The notes under the pieces were generated by a model. The model saw only the letters and a program-made list of their open reading frames with translations. It ran no database searches and was not told where the DNA came from. Below, piece after piece: positions 43,230-53,252 of a DNA stretch of 64,000 nucleotides. Position 1 is the stretch's first letter. Every line of letters begins with the position of its first letter. The position numbers and the translations under genes were made by a program. Source of the DNA: Lolium rigidum (taxonomy: Eukaryota > Streptophyta > Magnoliopsida > Poales > Poaceae); NCBI RefSeq assembly GCF_022539505.1, contig NC_061510.1, positions 400,130,249-400,194,248 on the forward strand, read 5' to 3'.

Positions 43230-43645
43230 AGCCGCTACAGCCTCAAGTCTTCAGTAGCGTTTGGTTGTCGAGCGAGAAGAAGCAGTGGAGAGTTCATGGT
43301 GTGCAGAGGCCTGTTTATTACCTCGCCGAAGTACTTACCCCCGCAAGACAGAGGTATCCTCATCACCAGAAGTTGGCATATGCCGTATGGAGGTCGGTTC
43401 GCAAGCTGAGGCACTACTTCACGGAGCACCCGATCAAAGTTGTGAGCGAAGCTCCCCTGAAGAGCATAATGACCAATCCAGAAGCCACAGGTCGAGTGTC
43501 TCAATGGGCCATCGAGTTAAAGCCACACGACATAACTTACGTCAACCGAACGGCGGTAAAATCCCAAATCCTCCCGCATTTTGTGGCAGATTGGATCCAA
43601 TCACGTACACCAAAGAACACCCGACATGTCGGGGTCATGGGTAAT
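43230..43645 (+). pseudogene. RNase H of element G
   Basis: The 43265-43720 frame gives the connection RPVYYLAEVLTPARQRYPHH and LRHYFTEHPIKVVSEAPLKS, then VSQWAIELKPHDITYVNRTA, characteristic of the first RNase H in Tat-lineage elements. Confidence 0.75.
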
Positions 43646-43679
43646 GTACTTGATGGGTCAAAACGAAGCACAGAGCAGG

Positions 43680-44040
43680 GCAGTGAGTGGTGCCGATATC
43701 ACCACAGGGAGATAAAATGAAGTATATACTCGCGTATGAATTTCCCCCTACCGACAAACAACGAAGCGGAATACGAAGCGCCGCTGCACGGAATGAAAAT
43801 GGCGAGGCGTGTGGCGCTACGCGCCTAGAAATCAACGGAGATTCGAACTTGGTGGTCCAAGCAGTCAATGAACTTGTAGCGATGCAATCAGCGACAACAT
43901 GGTTGCTTATCGGCAATCGTATCGTAACATGGAGGCTAAAGTCGAAGGATGCGAGCTTAAGCACATCGGCAGAGCCGTAACGAGGAAGCCGACACTTTGG
44001 CGAACATCGGGTCCACATGCTCCCCCATTCCGTATGGAGT
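43680..44040 (+). pseudogene. Second (archaeal-type) RNase H of element G
   Basis: Readable in several frames: ACGATRLEINGDSNLVVQAV, MVAYRQSYRNMEAKVEGCEL and ELKHIGRAVTRKPT. The motif set (GDSNLV; CELKHIGR) is that of the extra RNase H that Tat-lineage elements carry after the first one. Expected catalytic residues cannot be checked through the frameshifts. Confidence 0.7.
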
Positions 44041-44289
44041 TTTTTACGAAGTGATCACTCAAAGATCAATTAAAGAAAAACCGTCTCGCAAAACCATCGG
44101 GTGAAGAACTCGGAAAAAGCTCATTGCAAAAACCTTCGGTCGAAGAATCTCCACCCTTTCTTCCGAGCAAGTCCTCCTCCTCGAGCCTCTATGGACCAAA
44201 CCATTTTTAGCGTACTGCCAAAACAAGAGCTGCCGAAGACCCGTGGAAGCTAAGCGAGTCGTTAGACGATCAAAGGCCTTTACAAGTAA

Positions 44290-45430
44290 TAAATGGTGAG
44301 CTTTACAAGCGCAGCATCTCAGGGATCTTCCAGAGGTGCATCGCCATTGACGATGGAAAAGCATTGTTGCGCGAAATACATGAAGGAACCTGCGGGCATC
44401 ATGCAGGAAGCAGAGCCCTCGTGGCGAAAGCCTTTAGGGAAGGATTTTACTGGCCAACGGCAGCATCGGATGCCAGGGATCTAGTCATGAAGTGCGATGC
44501 GTGCCAACGTTTCTCGTCGAAACCACACGCTCCTGCAACGGATTTAATGACGATACCTTTGGCATGGCCGTTCGCTCAGTGGGGACTTGATCAAGTTAGA
44601 CCACTGCCAAGATCATCACCCGGAGGACACACGTACTTATTGGTTGCAGTCGACAAATTCACTAAGTGGATCGAGGTAGTACCAGTGCGAAATCAAAAGG
44701 CTGAAACGGCGGTTCAATTATTCAAAGGAATAACATGTCGATTTGGTATGCCCCATAGCATCGTCACAGACAACGGTTCCAATTTCGATTCCGAGGAATT
44801 CAGGAAATTTTGTGACGATGGGGGAATCAAATTGAAGTTCGCATCGGCTTCTCACCCACGTACTCAATGGCCAAGTGGAAAGGATCAATGGTTTAATAGG
44901 GGATGGTTTAAAGAAACCCCTTAAAGGTGCAGCCGGATCCCGGGTTGAAGAATTACCATCCGTGCTATGGAGTTTGCGTACTCACCCCCAACAGGTCAAC
45001 TCAATACACTCCGTTCTTCCCGGTGTACGGAGCCGGCAGTCCTTGCCACCCGACGTTCGATTTGAAGCTCCTCGAGTAACAACAGATACAGTAGTCCTCC
45101 TCCAATATCGCGTTACAAGATGCCGTCGATCTCCTTGACGAAGCACGAGATATTGCCTTGGCAAGAACAACAGTCTACCAAATAAGCACCGAGAAATTAT
45201 CACAACCGACGAATACGCAACTGAAGTTTCAAGTGTTGGAGATATGGTACTTCGTTGAAGCAAAAAAGACCCTTGAAGCTAGAATCCCCATGGGAAGGAC
45301 CATACATCGTCACTCAAGTGATACTGTGGAGGAGCCTATCGGCTCAAGAATCCGTAATCAGAAAAGACGTCGAGAATCCATGGAACATCGCGCAATTGCG
45401 ACGGTTTTATACATAGGATACGATTGTTCT
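44290..45430 (+). pseudogene. Integrase of element G
   Basis: The N-terminal zinc module is present (HEGTCGHHAGSRALVAKAF then MKCDACQRFSS). The core shows LDQVRPLPRSSPGGHTYLLV and IVTDNGSNFDSEEF with both Asp. The region that should hold the catalytic Glu is split by a frameshift at about 44870 (SHPRTQWPSGKDQW in one frame, MERINGLIGDGLKKPLKGAA in the next). The C-terminal part is fragmentary. Confidence 0.8.
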
Positions 45431-45560
45431 TTTTTTTCAACGGCCCATAAGGTTGTTTTGCATTATGAATAAAGATCTAATCAGATTTCTATTACCCTTT
45501 TTTCTTGCTTCGAAGCTTTTGGCACCCGAACGAAACGTTCGGAACCGCTTCCATCGGCTC

Positions 45561-45632
45561 TTACTCCCATCGGGAGCGTTGGCCTAACTCCCATCGGGAG
45601 CATTGGCCTAACTCCCATCGGGAGCGTTGGCC
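45561..45632 (+). repeat. Three tandem 24-bp hairpin repeats in element G
   Basis: Units at 45561-45584, 45585-45608 and 45609-45632 of the form TNACTCCCATCGGGAGCNTTGGCC. Each contains CTCCC-ATC-GGGAG, which can fold on itself. A further single unit is at about 46813-46833. It lies between integrase and the antisense ORF. Confidence 0.8.
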
Positions 45633-46176
45633 CGTAAAAACGTGTTTACACGATGACATTAATTAAATACTCTCAGCGAGAGCTAAGATTAATGGCATAC
45701 AAAAACAACCAATCCAAGCCTCGAAAGTACACGAGTGCTGCAGTCGATGGTTACATTAAAATAAGGCTCAAACAGGTGCACCGTGTGACGAAGCCGAACT
45801 TTCGCATAAATTACATATCGACTTCGCAATAATATTGCATAAAATATAACGAAGTCGTCGAGTAAGCAGGTTGAACTGATCACTCAGCCGCACTCGACAA
45901 TAAAGTATCAATCAAATAAACATAAGCGTACAGCAGTACGCAGCAAACGAGTCTTATGCGAAATACAAGACTATTACGTTCATAATCGAGATCCCCGGTC
46001 CCAATGGGCCTTCAGCCTTTTCCGTACATGACTCCATCCGAGAAACAATGGTGTGAGCAGGACCTCTGGCAAGATCATAGTACCGGCCTAAATCCCTTTC
46101 GAGTGTTTGCCACGGCTCTTAAGTCTAAAGAAGGATGGCATGCCAATATTGAAGCAAAAGCAAGCTCCACACCAGC

Positions 46177-47930
46177 CTAGAAGCTCTTTCCGCACCAAAG
46201 CAACTCGAATCCTTTCCCGGAGATTTGAATCGGGTGAACAAGCCAGTACAAAGTATCGGGTGCCCGATCCAGAGGAAACAAGGTGTGCCAAACCATCGTA
46301 AGAAGGGCATAGTATTTGTCAAAGTAATAATGTGCCTTCATCACCCGAGTACTTGAACTTCGCCATGATGACGGCCTTCGACGATGCAGCCATAAACCAT
46401 GTGTTGGGTGTGCAACGTCGGTCATCGCCTCAACCTCGTCATGAATTTTTCTGTCCTCTTCAGCTGCATCCGAAGCCACGACTGAAAAAGGAACGAATGT
46501 GAGAACATTCAAGCTATACCTAGAATCAGAAGGCAGGCTAACACTCACAGTTCAAACTTTCGGTAGCAACATGAAGACCATCAAGAGCGTATTGTTCAAT
46601 GGCAGTCGCTATTTCTCCCTTCTTCTTCACCAAGGCATCCATCGCACGAAGGGAAGTAATATCTTTATTTAAACTAGACACCTGGTCACGTAACCGACGA
46701 ACAAGGCCTCGATTCATCATTACCCGAAGGGTTCGGAAAGAGCTCGGCACGGAGGAAGATGAGGGAATCTCGCAACACGTCCTCACTTCGTACCAAGCAT
46801 TAATATAAAAAAGAAACTCCCATCGGGAGCATTGAGTGCACATCATACAGTGCAAAAGGATGTTTGGCAACAAAGCCGAATTTAAAAAAAATTACGAAAG
46901 TATCATGTACAACAACAGCTCAAGGATTAGCCGACGTTGAACCAGGGGCTGACTCAGGAGCAGTGCTCGGCTTGTGCTTCAGCCACCAACTTCGAAGCCG
47001 GTTAGCGCAAGTTATTGCCGATCTCTTGAAAGGCTCAAGGTCGACTAGATGATTTTCATCATCAACAGTGCAGCGCTTTAGAGAACTCTTCCAATTCCGA
47101 CCCCATCCCGTGGCCCATAAGCAACTCGGAAAGCAAGAACCGCACCAATCGAGCGGCTGCGACGCTTCAAGACTCTCTATAGGTTCTGAGGGATCAACAA
47201 GGAAGGCTTCAGCCATTTCATCAAGAGTCTTGTCCAACTTCGCCTTAGGGAAGATCATCGAGTATAACTCTCGACAGCCGCTCCCTTGGACTTCGCAATA
47301 ATCCGAGGATCTCGGACGTTTGACTCAAGCAAGCAAGTGACAAGGCGTCGCACCGTAGAATCTTCCCGAGCCGGTGGCGTCTAGCCGACAGCTTAAATTG
47401 GCGGCCTCTCGAAAAGAGAGTATTAGTAATCAATGGAGAAAGCATCAAGAAAGGGACGGAGCACCGCAAGGATTTCTACCCAATAAATCCTTGATGGATT
47501 CACGGAGGGCACCCTCCTTCTCATCAATCGCAGCCGCCGCCGCACGCCTGGCATCTTGGTCATCCTTCATTTGACGCTTCAGCCGATTCACTTCTTCCTT
47601 CAACAAGGCATTCTCACTTTTGGCATCGGCAGCAAGCCGGTTGGCTTCGACCACCTGATCAGCCGAAGATTTTACGGCCTTCCGAAGTTGGGAGTTTTCG
47701 GCTTCAAGGCGGGTAAATTGTTCCGCAAAGTCCGCCACAAAGATCGACTGTAGCATAGATTGGCTGCAGCCAGGAAAAAGTCGGAGGAGTCATGTGATGG
47801 AAATCCAAGCAAAGCTTGACAGATTAAAATACTTACGTGATCACGGCCAGCCGGCGGGGTGGGAGCATCATCGGAAGGAATAACTCTCGACACCGGGACC
47901 TTCTCTACACCCGTTCGGGATGGAGGTGTC
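46177..47930 (-). pseudogene. Antisense ORF of element G with at least one intron
   Basis: Runs opposite to gag-pol. Pieces on the minus strand are SRVIPSDDAPTPPAGRDHV (about 47893-47837), a coiled-coil block EAENSQLRKAVKSSADQVVE and ALLKEEVNRLKRQMKDDQDA (about 47763-47445), a block starting MIFPKAKLDKTLDEMAEAFL (47258-46920), and VRRLRDQVSSLNKDITSLRA (within 46873-46538). A GTAAGT...CTGCAG intron fits at 47836-47764. Antisense ORFs in the 3' part are known for Tat-lineage elements such as Grande and Retand. Function unknown. Confidence 0.65.
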
Positions 47931-48128
47931 GACTTGGCAGAGAAGGGTTCGATTCCTTAGCCAATGCTACTCTTTCAGTAGGCTAGTTTAGCCCTCTTTG
48001 CAAGAGGAACATCGCCATCGTCATCGGCAGAGCTGTTCAAGTATGGCGAGCAGCTAGTATACAAGGTGACAAGAAATAAAAGTAACAAAGAGTATAAATG
48101 CTCACAGTCCAGACATCATTCGCTCCAC

Positions 48129-49811
48129 CGATACGTCTCCGACGTATCGATAATTTCTTATGTTCTATGCCATATTATTGATGATACCTACATGTTTTAT
48201 GCACACTTTATGTCATATTCGTGCATTTTCTCGGAACTAACCTATTAACAAGATGCCGAAGTGCCGCTGTCGTTTTCTCGCTGTTTTTGGTTTCAGTAAA
48301 TCCTAGTAACAAAATATTCTCTGAATTGGACGAAACGAAGACCCAGTGGGCCTATTTTGCCACGAACCTTCCAGTAAGACCGAAGAGCATACGAAGTGGG
48401 GCCACGAGGTGGCGACACCACATGGCGGCGCGCCAAGGGGGGCCCGCATCGCCCCGTGGTGTGGGCCCCTCGTTAGCCCCCCGACTCGCCCTTCCGCCTA
48501 CTTAAAGCCTCCGTCGCGAAACCCCCGATGCGAAAACCACGATACGGAAAACCTACCGAGACGCCGCCGCCGCCGATCCCATCTCGGGGGATTCTGGAGA
48601 TCTCCTCCGCACCCCGCCGGAGAGGGGATTCATCTCCCGGAGGACTCTACACCGCCATGGTCGCCTCCGGAGTGATGAGTGAGTAGTTCACCCCTGGACT
48701 ATGGGTCCATAGCGAGTAGCCAGATGGTCGTCTTCTCCTAATTGTGCTTCATTGTTGGATCTTGTGAGCTGCCTAACATGATCAAGATCATCTATCCGTA
48801 ATACTATATGTTGTGTTTGTCGGGATCCGATGGATAGATAATACTATGTTATGGTGATTATCAAGTCTATTACCTATGTGTTGTTTATGATCTTGCATGC
48901 TCTCCGTTATTAGTAGAGGCTCCGGCCAAGTTTTTGCTCTTAACTCCAAGAGGGAGTATTTATGCTCGATAGTGGGTTCATGCCTCGCATTGACACCTAG
49001 GACAGTGACAGTAAAGTTCTAAGGTTGTGGATGTGCTGTTGCCACTAGGGATAAAACATTGATGCTATGTCCAAGGATGTAGTTGTTGATTACATTACGC
49101 ACCATACTTAATGCAATTGTCTGTTGCTTGCAACTTAATACTGGAAGGGATTCGGATGATAACCTGAAGGTGGACTTTTTAGGCATAGATGCATGCTGGA
49201 TGGCGGTCTATGTACTTTGTCGTAATGCCCGATTAAATCTCACTATATTTATCATATCATGTATGTGCATTGTTATGCCCTTTCTATTTGTCAATTGCCC
49301 GACTGTAATTTGTTCACCCAACATGCTTTAATCTGATGGGAGAGACACCTCTAGTGAACTGTGGACCCCGGTCCTATTCTTTACATCGCATACAATCTAC
49401 TGCAATTGTTCTTTACCGTTTTCTTCGCAAACAATCATCTTCCACACAATACGGTTAATCCTTTGTTACAAGCAAGCCGGTGAGATTGACAACCTCACCG
49501 TTTCGTTGGGGCAAAGTACTTTGGTTGTGTTGTGCAGGTTCCACGTTGGCGCCGGAATCCCTCGGTGTTGCGCCGCATCACATTTCGCCACCATCAACCT
49601 TCAACGTGCTTCTTGGCTCCTCCCGGTTCGATTAAACCTTGGTTTCTTACTCGAGGGAAAACTTGCCACCGTGCGCATCATACCTTCCTCTTGGGGTTCC
49701 CAACGGCCGTGTAGATCTACGTGCATCAAGCACCGTTCGACGCCGTTGCCGGAACCGAAGAAAAGCTACACCACAAATATTTCTAACTCCCACGTCAACT
49801 ACACGCCAAGA
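48129..49811 (+). repeat. Middle LTR of element C (1,683 bp)
   Basis: Starts CGATACGTCTCCGACG (first base T changed to C) and extends past CATCA at 49728 through a captured, degenerate primer site to CACGCCAAGA at 49811. The second half has the same subfamily bases as the LTR at 53253, but the first half differs from it more (for example GGTGGCGACACCACATGG). There is no matching target duplication next to it. Confidence 0.85.
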
Positions 49812-49819
49812 ATCGTTTC

Positions 49820-49837
49820 CGGCGCCGTTGCCGGGGA
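49820..49837 (+). promoter_or_regulatory. Primer-binding site of element C
   Basis: CGGCGCCGTTGCCGGGGA, tRNA-Asp type with the same first-base change as element A, 8 bases after the LTR end. Confidence 0.8.
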
Positions 49838-50065
49838 GATCAAGACACGCTGCAAGGGGAGTCTCCACTTCCCAATCTCTTTACGTTGTTTTTGTCTTGC
49901 TTTATTTTATTTACTACTTTGTTTGCTGCACCTAAACAAAACACACACAAAATTTAGTTGCTAGTTTTACTTTATTTACTGTCTTGCTCTCTATATCAAA
50001 AACACAAAAAAATTAGTTACTTGTCTTTACTTTATTTGCTTAGTTTACTCTTTGCTTATTTCATC

Positions 50066-50752
50066 ATGTTTCCTCCTAAGCACACTCTAAAAGACATACC
50101 GGTAGGCCGAGGGTCTATAATTGGAAGAGATAATATAGAAGATTTTTTCACTCATGTTAGTATAGCTGAGGATTTTGAAGATAGACACTTGGTAGAACTT
50201 GCTCCTACTTACGAAATTGCTGTTGCTTCTTTAGTACACATGTTGGAAATTAAATTTGTTAATCTCAATCCTATAATTCAGCATATGTGTCTTACACTCT
50301 CTGATATGGAGGAAGGAGAAAAGAAAGATTTTGTCTTAGAAACTCTTCTAAAAGAATTTGGTGGTGTAGCAAGAGAGGCTAGAAAAGTCTTTACTAAATA
50401 TAAAATGCTTGGTTCTTACACCAACTTTGCTAGCACCCTTGAAAAAATGGATATTGATAGGATGAAGTACACCAATAATGTTAATGATGGAGGGGACATT
50501 AAGACATCAATACCTTGCAAGCTTGTAGGAATGTTCGAGGCACTAGAAAAGAATTATGATTGGATTGTTCCCGAAAATTTATTTGATGAGAATAGAAAGC
50601 CTAAGAGTAATGAAAAGGGAGCCTCTGAAACTTACATAGATAAGATAATATGCATTGTAGAGGAAACTCCCAACTCCCAAGGTATAATGTTGATGCTCCA
50701 TCTCTTGATGTTACTTGATTTGCACTTTCTGCGCCTAGCTGAAAGGCGTTAA
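50066..50752 (+). CDS. Unknown 228-aa ORF of element C, in place of gag-protease
   Basis: Starts at ATG 50066 (MFPPKHTLKDIPVGRGSIIG) and is open to TAA 50750-50752. It is mostly helical and charged, with a possible amphipathic stretch EIAVASLVHMLEIKFVNLNP. It has no zinc knuckle, no DxG protease motif, no signal peptide and no membrane segment. The flanking 5' UTR and 3' region are homologous to element A (1250-1330 and from about 3440), so this ORF has replaced about 2.1 kb of gag-protease. The last 20 or so residues read into the conserved tail and may not be original. I do not recognise the family. It is intact, unlike every gag or pol in the window. Confidence 0.7.
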   Translation: MFPPKHTLKDIPVGRGSIIGRDNIEDFFTHVSIAEDFEDRHLVELAPTYEIAVASLVHMLEIKFVNLNPIIQHMCLTLSDMEEGEKKDFVLETLLKEFGGVAREARKVFTKYKMLGSYTNFASTLEKMDIDRMKYTNNVNDGGDIKTSIPCKLVGMFEALEKNYDWIVPENLFDENRKPKSNEKGASETYIDKIICIVEETPNSQGIMLMLHLLMLLDLHFLRLAERR

Positions 50753-53252
50753 AGAAAAGCACTTTTTGGGAGATAACCCATGTGTTTATTTTACTACAGC
50801 AATTTTTGTTTTGTTGAGTCTTGGAAGTTGTTTACTACTGTAGCAACCTCTCCTTATCATGTTTTTATACCAATTAAAGTTTCTATGCTAAAGTTGATGT
50901 TATATTTGGGATCGCTGCACAGAAACAGCATTGTTGTCTGTCGAATTCTGGCATAAGTCTCTGAAAAAAATTCGAAAAAATCTGCAAAATTACGAGAGTG
51001 ATCCTCAGATATGTACGCAACTTTCATTAGTTTTGAGTTTTTCCATTTGAGCAAGTCTAGTGCCCCTTTCAGGTTCGTCTTTACGGACTGTTATGTTTTT
51101 GACAGATTCTGCCTTTTATTTCGCATTGCCGTATTTCCTAGTTGGATGAATTCCTTTGACCCATTAATGTCCAGTAGCTTTATGCAATGTCCAGAAGTGT
51201 TAAGAATGATTGTGTCACCTCTGAATATGTGAATTTTTAATTGTGCACTAACCCTCTAATGAGTTTGCTTGAAGTTTGGTGTGAAGGAAGTTTTCAAGGG
51301 TCAAGAGAGGAGTATGATATACTATGATCAAGAGGAGTGAAAGCTCTAAGCTTGGGGATGCCCCCGTGGTTCATCCCTGCATATTTTAAGAAGACTCAAG
51401 CGTCTAAGCTTGGGGATTCCCAAGGCATCCCCTTCTTCATCAACAACAACATCGTGTTCCTCCCCCGGAACTATATTTTTATTCGGCCACATCTTATGTA
51501 CTTTGCTTGGAGCGTCGGTTTGTTTTGTTTTTGTTTTTGTTTGAATAAAATGGATCCTAGCATTCACTGTATGGGAGAGAGACACGCTCCGCTGTTGCAT
51601 ATGGACAAATATGTCCTTAGGCTTTACTCATAATGTTCAAGGCGAAGGTTAAAATTTCTTCGTTAAATTGTTATATGGTTGGAATCGGGAAATGCTACAT
51701 GTAGTAATTCTAAAATGTCTTGGATAATGTGATACTTGGCAATTGTTGTGCTCATGTTTAAGCTCTTGCATCATATACTTTGCACCCATTAATGAAGAAA
51801 TACATAGAGCTTGCTAAAATTTGGTTTGCATACTTTAGTCTCTCTAAGGTCTAGATAATTTCTAGTATTGAGTTTTGAACAACAAGGAAGACGGTGTAGA
51901 GTCTTATAATGTTTACAATATGTCTTTTATGTGAGTTTTGCTGCACCGGTTCATCCTTGAGTTTGCTTCAAATAACCTTGCTAGCCTAAACCTTGTATCG
52001 AGAGGGAATACTTCTCATGCATCCAAAATTCTTGAGCCAACCACTATGCCATTTGTGTCCACCATACCTACCTACTACATGGTATTTCTCCGCCATTCCA
52101 AAGTAAATTGCTTGAGTGCTACCTTTAAAATTCCATCATTCGCCTTTGCAATATATAGCTCATGGGACAAAATAGCCTTAAAAACTATTGTGGTATTGAA
52201 TATGTACTTATGCACTTTATCTCTTATTAAGTTGCTTGTTGTGCGATAACCATGCTTCCGGGGACGCCATCAACTCTTTGTTGAATATCATGTGAGTTGC
52301 TATGCATGTCCGTCTTGTCCGAAGTAAGAGAGATCTACCACCTTAATGGTTAGAGCATGCATATTGTTAGAGAAGAACATTGGGCCGCTAACTAAAGCCA
52401 TGAATCATGGTGGAAGTTTCAGCTTTGGACATATATCCTCAATCTCATATGAGAACACTAATTGTTGCCACATGCTTATGCATTAAAGAGGAGTCCATTA
52501 TCCGTTGTCCATGTTGTCCCGGTATGGATGTCTAAGTTGAGAATAATCAAAAGCGAGAAATCCAAAATGCGAGCTTTCTCCTTAGACCTTTGTACAGGCG
52601 GCATGGAGGTACCCCTTTGTGACACTTGGTTAAAACATGTGTATTGCGATGATCCGGTAGTCCAAACTAATTAGGACGAGGTGCGGGCACTATTATTATA
52701 CTATGCATGAGGCTTGCAACTTGTAAGATATAATTTACATAATACATATGCTTTATTACTACCGTTGACAAAATTGTTTCATGTTTTCAAAATAAAAGCT
52801 CTAGCACAAATATAGCAATCGATGCTTTACTCTTTGAAGGACCTTTCTAGCACACTTGTGTCAACTGTGCATTGATTCCTACATTCTTGCATATTGCACT
52901 TGTTATATTACTTTACATTGACACTATCCATGAGATATACATGTTATAAGTTGAAAGCAACCGCTGAAACTTAATCTTCCTTTGTGTTGCTTCAATACCT
53001 TTACTTTGATTTATTGCTTTATGAGTTAACTCTTATGCAAGACTTATTGATGCTTGTCTTGAAGTACTATTCATGAAAAGTCTTTGCTTTATGATTCATT
53101 TGTTTACTCATGTCATTACCATTGTTTTGATCGCTGCATTCATTACATATGCTTACAATAGTATGATCAAGGTTATGATGGCATGTCACTCCAGAAATTA
53201 TCCTTGTTATCGTTTACCTGCTCGGGACGAGCAGAACTAAGCTTGGGGATGC
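50753..53252 (+). other. Conserved non-coding 3' region and polypurine tract of element C
   Basis: Parallel to 3474-6048 of element A over its whole length, with few changes apart from small indels (one of about 40 bases near 52850). It ends with CTAAGCTTGGGGATGC before the LTR. No gene. Confidence 0.85.

Larger units (their letters stand above)
40481..48128 (+). mobile_element. Tat/Retand-type Ty3/gypsy element G, decayed and cut at both ends
   Basis: The order is LTR end (40481-40628), primer site, gag remnant and protease (about 41130-41820), RT (42340-43060), RNase H (43230-43630), a second archaeal-type RNase H (43680-44040), integrase (44290-45400), a hairpin repeat (45561-45632), and an antisense ORF (47930-46177). 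The two RNase H regions and the antisense ORF mark the Tat lineage of plants. Many frameshifts and stops are present. The left end is lost in the gap and the right end at the LTR at 48129, so no 3' LTR is present. Confidence 0.85.

Noticed and set aside
45561..45632. CRISPR-like array
   Set aside because: Three contiguous 24-bp units with no unique spacers, inside a plant retrotransposon.
49958..50065. In-frame extension upstream of the element C ORF (start at 49958)
   Set aside because: The extra residues translate the conserved 5' UTR shared with element A, so ATG 50066 is the better start.
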